This document shows, piece by piece, positions 1-9,444 of a DNA stretch of 64,000 nucleotides (its first letter is position 1; the number at the start of each line of letters is the position of its first letter). The position numbers and the translations under genes were made by a program. The notes beneath the pieces were generated by a model that saw nothing but the letters and a program-made list of their open reading frames with translations, had not been told where the DNA came from and made no database searches. The DNA is from an uncultured Lutibacter sp. (GTDB lineage Bacteria > Bacteroidota > Bacteroidia > Flavobacteriales > Flavobacteriaceae), in the NCBI RefSeq assembly GCF_947495725.1, contig NZ_CANLZZ010000008.1:99906-163905 (forward strand), read 5' to 3'.

Positions 1-233
1 CTGCTGTAAATGCCTTAAAAGAATCATTGCAAGCAATTCAACAAGATGAAATTGACTTTCATTCAAAAAAAATAAAAGATTTTAATGTTGAACACGCTGA
101 GTTTTTAACAAATAGAATGATTCAAAAAATTACTACACAATTTGTAAAACATTTAAAAGATGAGGAAACTTCGGTTGATCAAAGTATAAATGTTATAAGT
201 AAAATATTCTGCAAAGAAAAAACCGAAGTTTAG
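1..233 (+). CDS. hemA: Glutamyl-tRNA reductase, C-terminal end (partial)
   Basis: The reading frame is open from the window edge (codons starting at base 3) to TAG at 231-233. About 77 residues are visible and are mostly helical and charged, matching the C-terminal dimerisation helices of HemA, the NADPH-dependent enzyme that reduces glutamyl-tRNA to glutamate-1-semialdehyde at the start of the C5 heme pathway. The catalytic domain lies outside the window. Identification rests on this tail plus the position one base before hemC in a run of heme genes. The in-frame TTG at 27 is not the start, because the frame continues upstream of it. Confidence 0.8.
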   Translation, partial: AVNALKESLQAIQQDEIDFHSKKIKDFNVEHAEFLTNRMIQKITTQFVKHLKDEETSVDQSINVISKIFCKEKTEV

Positions 234-234
234 A

Positions 235-1836
235 ATGGATAAAATTATAAGAATTGGTACTCGCTCAAGTGAATTAGCACTTTGGCAGGCTAATACCGTT
301 GCATTACAATTAGAGCACTTTGGTTGTAAAACTGAAATTGTAAAAATTGATTCCATAGGAGATATGGTTTTAGATAAACCACTATATGAGTTAGGGATAA
401 CCGGTGTTTTTACGAAAAATTTAGATGTTGCATTATTAAATGATAAAATTGATATTGCGGTGCATTCGTTTAAAGATGTGCCAACAAAATTACCAGAAGG
501 TATTGTGCAAGCGGCAGTAATTAAAAGAGGTGATTTTAACGATATATTAATTATGAAAGAAGATGATAACTTCTTTTCAAATGAAACAGCTACAATTGCT
601 ACAGGTAGTTTACGAAGAAAGGCACAATGGTTGTATCGTTACCCAAATCATACTATTGTTGGTTTAAGAGGAAATGTAAATACTCGTCTTCAAAAATTAG
701 AAGATAATGATTGGGACGGAGCAGTTTTTGCAAAAGTTGGTTTAAAAAGACTGAAATTATTACCAAAACCAGACCAAGCTTTAATTTTAGATTGGATGGT
801 GCCAGCTCCTGCACAAGGAGCAGTTATGGTTGCTGCATTAGAAAAAAATGAAGAACTTATAGAGTTTGTAAAACAAATAAACCACGAAGAAACAGCCACC
901 TGTGTTAAAATTGAACGTGATTTTTTACGAGTTTTAGAAGGAGGTTGTACAGCACCAATTGGAGCTTTAGCATTGCTTATTAAAGATGAAATTAAATTTA
1001 AGGGAGTTTTATTTAGTCCAGATGGAAGAAATAAAATGGAATTTTCTAAAAATGTACCAAAAGATAATGCTTGGGATTTAGGTGAATTTGGAGCTAAATT
1101 TCTTTTGGAAAGAGGAGCAAAAAAATTGATGTACAATGTTCCTGCAGATATTGAAAAATCTACATTAATATATTCAACAAAAAGTTTGTCTCACGAACAA
1201 ATAGCTATTTTAAATTCAAGAATTGGAGCTGTAAGTAGTGATTTTATAACAATCAGAAACAATAGAATTAAACCGGTTATTGTTAAAAATCCAATAAAAA
1301 ATGTGGTATTTACAAGTCAGAATGCTGTGGAGGCTCTTTTAAATAATTTTGCCCCAATGGAGTTAGATTTTGAAAATATTTACTGTGTTGGTAGAAGAAC
1401 AAAAAGATTAATTGAAAAGAGAATAGGGAAAGTTAAACATTTAGAAAAAGATGCCGAAAAATTAGGGAATTATTTAGCTGAAAATTTAGAAGATAAAAAC
1501 CTTACCTTTTTCTGCGGAAATAAAAGAAGAGATGAATTACCTTCAATTTTAGAAAAGAATGAAATATTGGTGAATGAAGTTGAATGTTACCAAACACAAT
1601 TAACTCCGCGAAAAATTGAAGAAAAATTTAAAGGAATTCTATTTTACAGTCCTTCTGGAATAGAAAGTTATTTACTAGATAACTCCACAAACAATGCGGT
1701 TGCTTTTTGTATTGGCGAAACAACAGCATCTGAAGCAAAAAAACATTTTAGTGAGGTAGTAGTGGCAAAAGTTTCAACAGTAGAGAGTGTAATAAAATCT
1801 GTAAATGAATACTTTAAAGAAAGTTTAGAGGCTTAA
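235..1836 (+). CDS. hemCD: Fused porphobilinogen deaminase / uroporphyrinogen-III synthase
   Basis: A 533-residue protein that joins two consecutive heme enzymes. Residues 1 to about 300 are hydroxymethylbilane synthase: [12 protein letters not shown] near the N terminus, and [11 protein letters not shown] with Cys238 as the expected attachment site of the dipyrromethane cofactor. Residues from about 305 to the end look like uroporphyrinogen-III synthase (HemD), which cyclises the linear tetrapyrrole with ring D inversion; this half is weakly conserved, as usual for HemD. Standalone HemC is about 310 residues, so the extra length is the HemD part. The start ATG is one base after the hemA stop, indicating translational coupling. 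Cytosolic. The HemD assignment is by position and length more than by motif. Confidence 0.92.
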   Translation: MDKIIRIGTRSSELALWQANTVALQLEHFGCKTEIVKIDSIGDMVLDKPLYELGITGVFTKNLDVALLNDKIDIAVHSFKDVPTKLPEGIVQAAVIKRGDFNDILIMKEDDNFFSNETATIATGSLRRKAQWLYRYPNHTIVGLRGNVNTRLQKLEDNDWDGAVFAKVGLKRLKLLPKPDQALILDWMVPAPAQGAVMVAALEKNEELIEFVKQINHEETATCVKIERDFLRVLEGGCTAPIGALALLIKDEIKFKGVLFSPDGRNKMEFSKNVPKDNAWDLGEFGAKFLLERGAKKLMYNVPADIEKSTLIYSTKSLSHEQIAILNSRIGAVSSDFITIRNNRIKPVIVKNPIKNVVFTSQNAVEALLNNFAPMELDFENIYCVGRRTKRLIEKRIGKVKHLEKDAEKLGNYLAENLEDKNLTFFCGNKRRDELPSILEKNEILVNEVECYQTQLTPRKIEEKFKGILFYSPSGIESYLLDNSTNNAVAFCIGETTASEAKKHFSEVVVAKVSTVESVIKSVNEYFKESLEA

Positions 1837-1847
1837 ATTATTTAGTT

Positions 1848-2813
1848 ATGAATAGAACCCGACGTTTAAGAAAAACCGAAAATATTCGCCGTTTAGTTAG
1901 AGAAAATAAAGTAACTATTGACGATTTAATTTATCCATTATTTATTGAAGAAGGAGAAAATATTGAGACCGAGATTGTTTCAATGCCTGGAATTAAAAGA
2001 TTTTCTTTAGATACAATTTCAAAAGAACTAGATGAAGTTGTTGCTTTAAATATTCCTGCAGTACTTCTTTTCGGAATTCCGTCTGAAAAAGATGATACAG
2101 GTTCCGAAACATGGAATGATGACGGAATTATGCAACAAGCAGTTCGTTTTATTAAAAAGAACTATCCAAGTTTATATGTAATTACGGATGTGTGTTTTTG
2201 TGAATATACAAGCCATGGACATTGTGGAATAATTCATGATAATGATGTTGACAATGATGCTACTTTACCAAATATTGCGAAACAAGTTATCTCACATGCA
2301 AAAGCCGGAGTAGATATGGTGGCGCCATCAGGAATGATGGATGGAATGATTCAAACTATTAGAGAAGCGCTAGACAATACCGGTTTTCCTAATTTACCAA
2401 TTATGTCGTATGCAGTAAAATATTCATCAGCTTTTTACGGGCCTTTTAGAGATGCCGCGGATTCTGCGCCAACTTTTGGAGATAGAAGAACATATCAAAT
2501 GGATCCGGCAAATAGAGATGAAGGGTTGAGGGAAGCTACTTTTGATGACCAAGAAGGAGCAGATATTTTAATGGTGAAACCGGCATTAGCCTATTTAGAT
2601 ATTATTAGAGACTTAAAAAACAACTTTGATCGTCCTATTGCATGTTACAATGTTAGCGGAGAATATGCAATGATAAAAGCAGCAGGAGCAAAAGGTTGGA
2701 TAGATGAAGAGCGTGTAATGATGGAAAGTTTGCTTTCTATGAAAAGAGCAGGTGCAGATATTATTATTACCTATTTTGCAAAGGATGTAGCTAAAATATT
2801 ATTGAAAAAGTAA
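1848..2813 (+). CDS. hemB: Delta-aminolevulinic acid dehydratase (porphobilinogen synthase)
   Basis: Condenses two 5-aminolevulinate molecules to porphobilinogen. The 321-residue length is typical. Visible active-site features are the two Schiff-base lysines (Lys191 in [13 protein letters not shown] and Lys244 in [11 protein letters not shown]) and a cysteine-rich zinc site (Cys116, Cys118 and Cys126 in [14 protein letters not shown]), so this is the zinc-dependent form rather than the aspartate/magnesium form. It starts 11 bases after hemCD and ends 6 bases before hemL, inside the heme operon. Confidence 0.97.
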   Translation: MNRTRRLRKTENIRRLVRENKVTIDDLIYPLFIEEGENIETEIVSMPGIKRFSLDTISKELDEVVALNIPAVLLFGIPSEKDDTGSETWNDDGIMQQAVRFIKKNYPSLYVITDVCFCEYTSHGHCGIIHDNDVDNDATLPNIAKQVISHAKAGVDMVAPSGMMDGMIQTIREALDNTGFPNLPIMSYAVKYSSAFYGPFRDAADSAPTFGDRRTYQMDPANRDEGLREATFDDQEGADILMVKPALAYLDIIRDLKNNFDRPIACYNVSGEYAMIKAAGAKGWIDEERVMMESLLSMKRAGADIIITYFAKDVAKILLKK

Positions 2814-2819
2814 GAAATT

Positions 2820-4112
2820 ATGAAATTAGAAAAATCTATAGAATTATATACAAGAGGTAAAAAACATTTAGTTGGAGCCGTAAATTCACCAGTAAGAGCT
2901 TTTAAATCGGTTGGGGGTGTGCCCATTTTTATTGATAAAGCAAAAGGGAGTAAAATTTACGATGTAGATGGAAATGAATATATAGATTTTGTGTTGTCTT
3001 ATGGGCCAATGATTTTGGGTCATAGAAATAGCGTAGTTGAGAAAACTGTAAAAAAATATATGAAAAATGGTTACACTTTTGGGGCATCAACTAAAGGTGA
3101 AATTATTATGGCAGAGATGGTTTGTGATGCTTTTCCAGGAATGGATAAAGTGCGTTTTGTAAACTCAGGAACAGAAGCTGTTTTAAGTGCATTACGTTTG
3201 GCTAGAGCATTTACAGGAAAAAATAAAATTATAAAATTTGCAGGTTGCTATCATGGACATTCAGATGCCCTTTTGGTTGCAGCCGGTTCAGGATTAGCAA
3301 CATTGAGTATTCCAGGAAGTAAAGGTGTGCCTGATGAAGCGGTTAAAAATACGTTGATTGCAGAATTTAATAATATCAAAAGTGTTGAACGTCATTTGAG
3401 AAAAGGTGATGTAGCAGCCGTTATTATTGAGCCTATTGCTGGTAATATGGGTGTTATTCGGCCAACTGATAAGTTTATTAAAGAATTAAGAGAGTTAACA
3501 AAATCTCATGATGTTCTATTAATTGCTGATGAGGTTATGACTGGTTTCCGTTCTAAATTTGGAGGTGCACAAGAATTACTTGGCTTTGAAGCGGATATAA
3601 CTTGTTTAGGAAAAGTAGTTGGTGGAGGTTTCCCTGTAGGAGCATATGGAGCAAGAAATGAAATTATGGAAATGGTTTCACCACTAGGAGATATGTATCA
3701 AGCAGGAACGTTATCGGGTAATCCAATAGCTATGGCTTGTGGTATTGCAACTTTGAAGGAGTTGAAGAAAAGAAATCCGTACGAAGATTTTAATAAAACA
3801 GCAGCATTTTTAGAAAGAGAAATGAAAACGGCAGCCAAAGAAAATGGAATTGATTTACACGTTAATAGATTTGGATCTATGATAAATCCATTCTTCACTA
3901 AAGTACCTGTTGTAGATTTTAAAACAGCACAAACAAGTGATACTGATAAGTTTAAAACTTTCTTTTGGAAAATGATGGAAAACGGAGTTTTCCTTCCTCC
4001 GTCTCAATTCGAGGCTTGGTTTTTAGATACAGCAATGACTAAAAGAGATATTTACAAGGTAAGAACAGCAATTAGGTTAGCGATGAAAGCTGTTGCGAAT
4101 AAGCATAAGTAA
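2820..4112 (+). CDS. hemL: Glutamate-1-semialdehyde 2,1-aminomutase
   Basis: PLP enzyme that converts glutamate-1-semialdehyde, the HemA product, into 5-aminolevulinate. The 430-residue length and fold type I aminotransferase features fit: NSGTEA (115-120), the YHGHSD segment, the DEVMTGFR cofactor-binding motif near 238-245, and the PLP lysine Lys265 in CLGKVVGGGFPVGAYG. It follows hemB by 6 bases. Gene order does not follow reaction order here, but with hemA just upstream the cluster covers every step from glutamyl-tRNA to uroporphyrinogen. Confidence 0.97.
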   Translation: MKLEKSIELYTRGKKHLVGAVNSPVRAFKSVGGVPIFIDKAKGSKIYDVDGNEYIDFVLSYGPMILGHRNSVVEKTVKKYMKNGYTFGASTKGEIIMAEMVCDAFPGMDKVRFVNSGTEAVLSALRLARAFTGKNKIIKFAGCYHGHSDALLVAAGSGLATLSIPGSKGVPDEAVKNTLIAEFNNIKSVERHLRKGDVAAVIIEPIAGNMGVIRPTDKFIKELRELTKSHDVLLIADEVMTGFRSKFGGAQELLGFEADITCLGKVVGGGFPVGAYGARNEIMEMVSPLGDMYQAGTLSGNPIAMACGIATLKELKKRNPYEDFNKTAAFLEREMKTAAKENGIDLHVNRFGSMINPFFTKVPVVDFKTAQTSDTDKFKTFFWKMMENGVFLPPSQFEAWFLDTAMTKRDIYKVRTAIRLAMKAVANKHK

Positions 4113-4198
4113 AAATATTGAATTGTTAGTTTTTAATTTTGAATTGAAGCTTGAAAGAGCTAACAACTAACATCAATCTACTAACAACTAAATTAAGA

Positions 4199-5221
4199 AT
4201 GATTAAAAACGATTTATTTTTAAGAGCCCTAAAAGGCGAAACTGTTGAGCGTCCTCCAGTATGGATGATGCGTCAAGCAGGGAGATATTTACCAGAGTTT
4301 ATAGCAATTCGTGAGAAATACGACTTTTTTACACGTTGTAGAACTCCAGAATTAGCTTCAGAAATAACAGTACAACCTATTCGTAGATATGGAATGGATG
4401 CAGCTATTTTATTTTCTGATATTTTGGTAATCCCACAAGCGATGAATATTGAGGTTGAAATGAAACCTGGAGTTGGACCTTGGTTACCAAATCCTGTAAG
4501 AACTCAACAAGATGTGGACAATGTAATTGTCCCTGATATTGATGAAACTTTAGGTTATGTAATGGAAGCTATTAAAGCTACTAAAGAACTATTAAATGAT
4601 GAAATTCCTTTAATTGGTTTTGCAGGTTCACCATGGACAATTTTATGTTATTGTGTACAAGGTCAAGGTTCAAAAAACTTTGATAAAGCAAAAGAGTTTT
4701 GTTTTACACAACCAATTGCAGCGCATACATTACTTCAAAAAATTACAGATACAACTATTGCTTACTTAAAAGAGAAAGTTAAAGCGGGTGTAAATGCAGT
4801 TCAAGTTTTTGATTCTTGGGGAGGAATGCTTTCTCCAACTGATTATCAAGAGTTTTCTTGGCAGTATATCAATCAAATTATTGAAGCATTGAAAGATGAT
4901 GCTCCAGTTATTGCGTTTGGAAAAGGATGTTGGTTTGCATTGGAAAAAATGTCTAATTCAAATGCATCTGCTTTAGGAGTAGATTGGACAGTATCTCCAA
5001 AAGTAGCAAGAGAATTAACAGGAAATAAAATTACATTACAAGGTAATTTTGATCCGGTACGATTATTATCACCTCCAAAAGTTATCAAGGAAATGGTACA
5101 TCAAATGATTGATGAATTTGGGAAAGATAAATATATTGTTAACTTAGGTCATGGAATTTTACCTCATGTTCCTTTAGATAATGCAAAAGCATTTATTGAT
5201 GCTGTAAAAGAATATAAATAG
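4199..5221 (+). CDS. hemE: Uroporphyrinogen decarboxylase
   Basis: Removes four carboxylates from uroporphyrinogen III to give coproporphyrinogen III. The N-terminal signature [17 protein letters not shown] is intact, and 340 residues is the usual length. I chose ATG 4199 ([13 protein letters not shown]) rather than the in-frame TTG at 4151, because residues before it ([15 protein letters not shown]) are encoded by a low-complexity TAACAACTAA-type intergenic repeat and do not resemble HemE. The gap to hemL (about 86 bases) and the gap to hemN both carry this repeat. Confidence 0.96.
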   Translation: MIKNDLFLRALKGETVERPPVWMMRQAGRYLPEFIAIREKYDFFTRCRTPELASEITVQPIRRYGMDAAILFSDILVIPQAMNIEVEMKPGVGPWLPNPVRTQQDVDNVIVPDIDETLGYVMEAIKATKELLNDEIPLIGFAGSPWTILCYCVQGQGSKNFDKAKEFCFTQPIAAHTLLQKITDTTIAYLKEKVKAGVNAVQVFDSWGGMLSPTDYQEFSWQYINQIIEALKDDAPVIAFGKGCWFALEKMSNSNASALGVDWTVSPKVARELTGNKITLQGNFDPVRLLSPPKVIKEMVHQMIDEFGKDKYIVNLGHGILPHVPLDNAKAFIDAVKEYK

Positions 5222-5298
5222 TTGGTAGTTTTTAGTTGTTAGTTTTTGGTGAGTCAGTAACTAACAACAAGTAACCAACAACCAACAACTAAAAACCA
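5222..5298. repeat. Low-complexity inverted repeat between hemE and hemN
   Basis: The whole gap between hemE and hemN is made of TTAGTTGTTAG/TTGGTTGTTGG-type words on the left and their complements (AACCAACAACTAAAAACC) on the right. In mRNA this would fold into a long imperfect hairpin reaching the hemN start codon. A related stretch lies at about 4121-4195 before hemE. Another copy, without its inverted partner, lies at 31424-31465 inside a coding sequence. Confidence 0.7.
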
Positions 5299-6657
5299 AT
5301 GAAAAAATTAATTCAAAAATATAATATTCCAGGGCCAAGGTATACCAGTTATCCAACTGTGCCTTTTTGGGATAAAGAAGGAATAGCTCAGCACGATTGG
5401 GAACGTACAGTTAAAAAATCTTTTGATGAAAGTAATGAGGTAGAGGGAATTAGTCTTTATATTCATTTACCATTTTGTGAAAGTTTATGTACGTTTTGTG
5501 CGTGTCATAAAAAAATTACAAAACGTCACGAAGTAGAACAGCCATATATTGAAACTTTATTAAAGGAATGGTATTTATATTGCGATTTATTAGTTGAACG
5601 ACCAAAAATTAGAGAAATTCATTTAGGAGGAGGAACACCAACTTTCTTTTCTTCTGAAAATTTAAAAAAATTAATCAACGGGATATTTAAAAGAGCTGAT
5701 AAATTTGAAGTTTTTGATTTTAGTTACGAAGGTCATCCAAATCATACTTCAGAAGAGCAGTTACAAACCTTATATGATTTAGGCTCTAGAAGAAATAGTT
5801 TTGGAATTCAAGATTACGATCCAAAAGTTCAAAAAGCAATACATAGAGTTCAAAGTTTTGATCAGGTTAAACGTGTGAATGATTTATCACGTAAAATAGG
5901 TTATGAATCTATAAGTCATGATTTAATTTTTGGATTGCCTTTTCAAACTGAAGAAAGTATAAGAAATACAATTAAAAATACCATTGAATTAAAACCAGAT
6001 AGAATAGCTTATTATAGCTATGCACACGTGCCTTGGATTAAAGGTGTTGGCCAACGTGGATTTGATGAAAATGATTTACCTAAGGATAATGAAAAACGTT
6101 ATTTATACGAATTAGGTAAACAATTATTTTTTGATAATGGTTATGTTGAGGTTGGAATGGATCATTTTGCATTACCAACCGATTCTTTACATAAAGCTAT
6201 GAAATCTAAAAAGTTACATAGAAACTTTATGGGGTATACTGCGGGAAAAACCGAACTAATGATTGGTTTAGGAATGTCTTCAATTTCAGATTCTTGGTAC
6301 GCTTTTGCTCAAAATGAAAAAGATGTTGACACCTATACACAAAAGGTAAATAGTGGAATTATACCTATTTTTAGAGGTCATTTATTAACAGAACAAGATT
6401 TAATAATAAGAAAGCATATTTTAAATTTAATGTGCAATCTAGAAACTGAATGGAAAATAGGTTTGGATAAAAAAGTAAAATCTGAAATAATTGATCGCTT
6501 ACAAGAAATAATTGATGATAATTTAATTACTGTTACAGAAGATAAAGTTACAGTTAAAGAGGAGGGAAGAATGTTTGTTAGAAATATTTGTATGGCTTTT
6601 GATTTACGGTTATTAGAAAATAAACCAGAAACACGAGTTTTTTCTATGACGATTTAA
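5299..6657 (+). CDS. hemN: Oxygen-independent coproporphyrinogen III oxidase
   Basis: Radical-SAM enzyme that oxidatively decarboxylates coproporphyrinogen III to protoporphyrinogen IX without O2. The 452-residue protein has the diagnostic HemN cysteine pattern Cys60-x3-Cys64-x2-Cys67-x-Cys69 in PFCESLCTFCACHKK. The fourth cysteine distinguishes true HemN from the HemW chaperone. GGGTPTFF, the SAM-contact motif, follows. Last gene of the heme operon and closed by a strong terminator. hemG/hemY and hemH are not in the window. Confidence 0.96.
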   Translation: MKKLIQKYNIPGPRYTSYPTVPFWDKEGIAQHDWERTVKKSFDESNEVEGISLYIHLPFCESLCTFCACHKKITKRHEVEQPYIETLLKEWYLYCDLLVERPKIREIHLGGGTPTFFSSENLKKLINGIFKRADKFEVFDFSYEGHPNHTSEEQLQTLYDLGSRRNSFGIQDYDPKVQKAIHRVQSFDQVKRVNDLSRKIGYESISHDLIFGLPFQTEESIRNTIKNTIELKPDRIAYYSYAHVPWIKGVGQRGFDENDLPKDNEKRYLYELGKQLFFDNGYVEVGMDHFALPTDSLHKAMKSKKLHRNFMGYTAGKTELMIGLGMSSISDSWYAFAQNEKDVDTYTQKVNSGIIPIFRGHLLTEQDLIIRKHILNLMCNLETEWKIGLDKKVKSEIIDRLQEIIDDNLITVTEDKVTVKEEGRMFVRNICMAFDLRLLENKPETRVFSMTI

Positions 6658-6671
6658 ACAGCATAAATTAC

Positions 6672-6706
6672 AAAAAAAAAGCCGAGCAATTGCTCGGCTT
6701 TTTTTA
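6672..6706. terminator. Bidirectional terminator between hemN and the cytochrome operon
   Basis: A perfect 18-base palindrome GCCGAGCAATTGCTCGGC (6681-6698), preceded by nine A and followed by a run of T. It sits between convergent genes and can stop transcription in both directions. Confidence 0.93.
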
Positions 6707-6719
6707 TACATGTAATCTA

Positions 6720-7121
6720 TTACTTTTCGCCCATTGTTCTCATATAATGAACTGTAAGCCACATGTCTTCTTCGCTCATTTTCTTTTCAAAACTAGGCAT
6801 ATCATCTCGTCCTATATAACTTTTATAAAACAAAGCTCCGTCAGATTGTGCTTGGAATTTTTTGGAGGAAAAATCTCCCAAATCTCCTTCAACTTCATCG
6901 GCTTTTGGTCCATCTCCTAAACCTTCTTTACCGTGGCAAGATTTACAATGCTTTGCATACATGGATTTACCAATTGCAATGTTTTCTTTAGAAGCTTCTT
7001 CAGGATTGGTCATTTTTTCGTATTTCGCAGGAACCTTCCAAGGTTCTTGATCTAGAGATTTAAATGCAAATAAGCCTAGGCAAATAACCCCTATAAATGT
7101 TAAAAATTTAATTGTTTTCAT
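6720..7121 (-). CDS. Small periplasmic cytochrome c
   Basis: 133 residues. An N-terminal hydrophobic signal or anchor (about 5-20) leads to a single c-heme site, KHCKSCHGKEGLG (Cys59, Cys62, His63), with Met108 in DDMPSF a plausible sixth ligand, so a class I cytochrome c. It is last in the seven-gene minus-strand electron-transfer operon and may act as the soluble or tethered electron acceptor of the quinol module encoded upstream. The partner in the respiratory chain cannot be read from sequence. Confidence 0.9.
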   Translation of the reverse strand: MKTIKFLTFIGVICLGLFAFKSLDQEPWKVPAKYEKMTNPEEASKENIAIGKSMYAKHCKSCHGKEGLGDGPKADEVEGDLGDFSSKKFQAQSDGALFYKSYIGRDDMPSFEKKMSEEDMWLTVHYMRTMGEK

Positions 7122-7191
7122 ATTTGTTGTCTAATGTTAATTAATGTTACTAAATAAATATCAATAATAATACCAATAAATTATGGTTGAT

Positions 7192-8094
7192 TTAATCTTC
7201 TTTCGCTAATTCTAATTCTTTCCCTTCATTTTTAATTTTAATTAAATTAACTATTGTGTAAATAAAGTTAGCCCAAATACCAACCAATAATATTGTTAAA
7301 ACAATATACATCCAAATAGGTGCACTTTCTGACCATAGCGTATTATTGTTTTCAATAATTTTATTGTTGAATACACCCCAATTTACTGATTTTTTTTGAA
7401 TTATACTTCCAAATTCGTCGTGATCATCAACCAAAACAAAAACATCTAAATTTCCATTTATATTACCAGGAATGTCTGTAGGAAATTCAAACTCATAAGT
7501 TCCATTTTCAAGAGTGCCTTCATTAATAGGCATTTTAGAAAGCATTCCGGCAACTGAAAATATTAAATCAATTTCTTCTTCTACATCAATTTTTTCTCCT
7601 ATACTATCAATGGTGTAAGCTTTAATATTGGCGGTTTTTACACTGTCTATTTCTAACAAGTTCAATTCTAAAAATATATCTTTAACTGTTATTTCTTTTT
7701 CGTAACCGCTAATTGCGTCCGTTTCCTCAAAAACGGCACTTAAATTTATATAACCATTTTCATCTTGTAAAAACGATTTACTTTTAGGAATAATAAGTTG
7801 AGCTATACCTTCGTCATTAGTTTTTACCGTATTTAATAGAACTTTTTCTTCTTCAGTGAAATTGTAAAATTTAATTTCGGCTTGGTAAATAGGGACTTTG
7901 TCTTTTCTGTCTTTTTTATTGGTAGCTATAAAATTAACTTCCAATAAACGAGAATTGTCTGGCTGTTTTATAGTATTAAATTTAAATGAAAACTTATAAT
8001 CTTTTACCGTTGTTTCTTGCGCAAAACTTTTAGTATTTAAAACAAATCCAATAAATACTAAAATAACTGAATATTTAATTAAATAATTTTTCAT
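7192..8094 (-). CDS. Signal-peptide protein with one C-terminal membrane helix, unknown function
   Basis: 300 residues. A signal peptide (about 1-25, ending SFAQE) is followed by a largely beta, acidic periplasmic region and one transmembrane helix near 260-285 with a short cytoplasmic KIKNEGKELELAKED tail. I recognise no catalytic motif. It lies 4 bases downstream of the NrfD-like gene and is clearly co-transcribed, so it is probably a structural or accessory subunit of that complex. Its weakly repetitive beta-strand pattern would fit Ig-like domains, but that is inference. Confidence 0.75.
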   Translation of the reverse strand: MKNYLIKYSVILVFIGFVLNTKSFAQETTVKDYKFSFKFNTIKQPDNSRLLEVNFIATNKKDRKDKVPIYQAEIKFYNFTEEEKVLLNTVKTNDEGIAQLIIPKSKSFLQDENGYINLSAVFEETDAISGYEKEITVKDIFLELNLLEIDSVKTANIKAYTIDSIGEKIDVEEEIDLIFSVAGMLSKMPINEGTLENGTYEFEFPTDIPGNINGNLDVFVLVDDHDEFGSIIQKKSVNWGVFNNKIIENNNTLWSESAPIWMYIVLTILLVGIWANFIYTIVNLIKIKNEGKELELAKED

Positions 8095-8098
8095 AAAA

Positions 8099-9433
8099 TT
8101 AATTTTTAGTAGTTGGTTTTAGTTTTCTTTTATATAATCTTTCATTATCTATAATTCCAGACATTGGAATAATTGGAACTAATTTCATTATTAAAATAAA
8201 AAGTAAAATAAAAGTAGCAACACCTGTAAAACTCAACACCCATTCAACCCAAGTGGCGGTATAGTGAATAAATTCAGGTCTAGTATCTTGTATTGGTAAA
8301 TAGGGTGTTTCTAGCGTAGGAACAATTATTAAATAACGGTTAAACCATAAGCCTATTATTGAAATTATAGCTACAATTGTAATAGATTTAATTGTTCTTA
8401 ATTTTTTGAAAAATAGAATAACTATTGGCACTAAAACACCAATATAGTTGGCAAAAATAAACATCCAAAAATACCGTGTAAATAGTGTGTTAAGTAAGTT
8501 AGTATCATGTACTTTATGGCTAAACCAACGAGAAAAATATTCACTAAAAGTAAAATAGCCATATAATAAAGAAATTATTAATAATATCGCTCCAGCGGCC
8601 ATAAAATGTACTTTTCTAATATAGTGTTCTAAATGATAATACTTTCGTATTAAATACATTGCAATTATTATTACGGCAACGCCAGAATATAATCCTGCAA
8701 CAATAAAATATGGAGCAAAAATAGAACTATTCCAACCCGGTTGAAGTGTTAAACTAAATATCCAAGCTAGTACAGAGTAAGCTACAATTGCTAATGCAAT
8801 TACCATTGCCGACATAGTTCTTGTTATTTTATGAAGTTTGGCGCGTTGAGAATCTGTGTCTTGATAGCCAATTGCTAAAAATTTATAGGTTTTTTGTCGC
8901 CATTTTGAAGCTTTTTTACTGTTGTCTCTTAAAATAGCAAAGTCTGGAATAAAAGTTAAATATAAATAAATAAAACAACCAACTAAATCAGTCATAATAG
9001 CTATAATATCCCAGGTTATTGGAGATTGAATTCTCGGATATAAAAATAAATAATGTAACCTATCTAAACGACCAATACATAATAAAATAAAAATAGGGCC
9101 AATGATTAGAGATAAAACCGTGATTATTTCAACAATTCTGGCAACGGAATTTTTCCAAGGTGTTTTAAAAAAATGTAATATTCCGGAAATAAATGCTCCA
9201 GAATAACTTAAACAAACAAAGAAAATAAAATTAATTATATAAATTCCCCAAACAACATTGTCGCGCATTCCTGTAACTTCATGTCCCTTTATAACTTGAA
9301 TTATAAATGCATAAAAGCCAACTAAAATTGTGGCAATTAAAATTCCAATCCAAATTTTTGATGTTTTTGTAGTTTTTTCTAACAATGGCAAAAATTCCTT
9401 AACGAGTTCTCTTTTTCTGTTTTTAACATCCAT
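8099..9433 (-). CDS. NrfD/PsrC-type polytopic quinol-interacting subunit
   Basis: 444 residues with about ten hydrophobic helices and an arrangement typical of NrfD/PsrC/HybB membrane subunits: an N-terminal cytoplasmic stretch, the first helix around 26-48, and a conserved GIYIINFIFFV segment. These proteins take electrons from, or deliver them to, menaquinol and dock onto a periplasmic 4Fe-4S subunit. Such a subunit is encoded immediately upstream (11-base gap). No heme-ligating pattern is obvious. Family assignment is firm, but the electron-flow direction and terminal acceptor are unknown because no catalytic subunit is encoded nearby. Confidence 0.9.
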   Translation of the reverse strand: MDVKNRKRELVKEFLPLLEKTTKTSKIWIGILIATILVGFYAFIIQVIKGHEVTGMRDNVVWGIYIINFIFFVCLSYSGAFISGILHFFKTPWKNSVARIVEIITVLSLIIGPIFILLCIGRLDRLHYLFLYPRIQSPITWDIIAIMTDLVGCFIYLYLTFIPDFAILRDNSKKASKWRQKTYKFLAIGYQDTDSQRAKLHKITRTMSAMVIALAIVAYSVLAWIFSLTLQPGWNSSIFAPYFIVAGLYSGVAVIIIAMYLIRKYYHLEHYIRKVHFMAAGAILLIISLLYGYFTFSEYFSRWFSHKVHDTNLLNTLFTRYFWMFIFANYIGVLVPIVILFFKKLRTIKSITIVAIISIIGLWFNRYLIIVPTLETPYLPIQDTRPEFIHYTATWVEWVLSFTGVATFILLFILIMKLVPIIPMSGIIDNERLYKRKLKPTTKN

Positions 9434-9444
9434 AAGTAAGAGCT

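Noticed and set aside
690..1136. Minus-strand 148-residue frame inside hemCD
   Set aside because: It is a shadow of the conserved heme gene, with no family resemblance.
4151..4198. Upstream extension of hemE
   Set aside because: Encoded by the intergenic low-complexity repeat and absent from the usual HemE N terminus.
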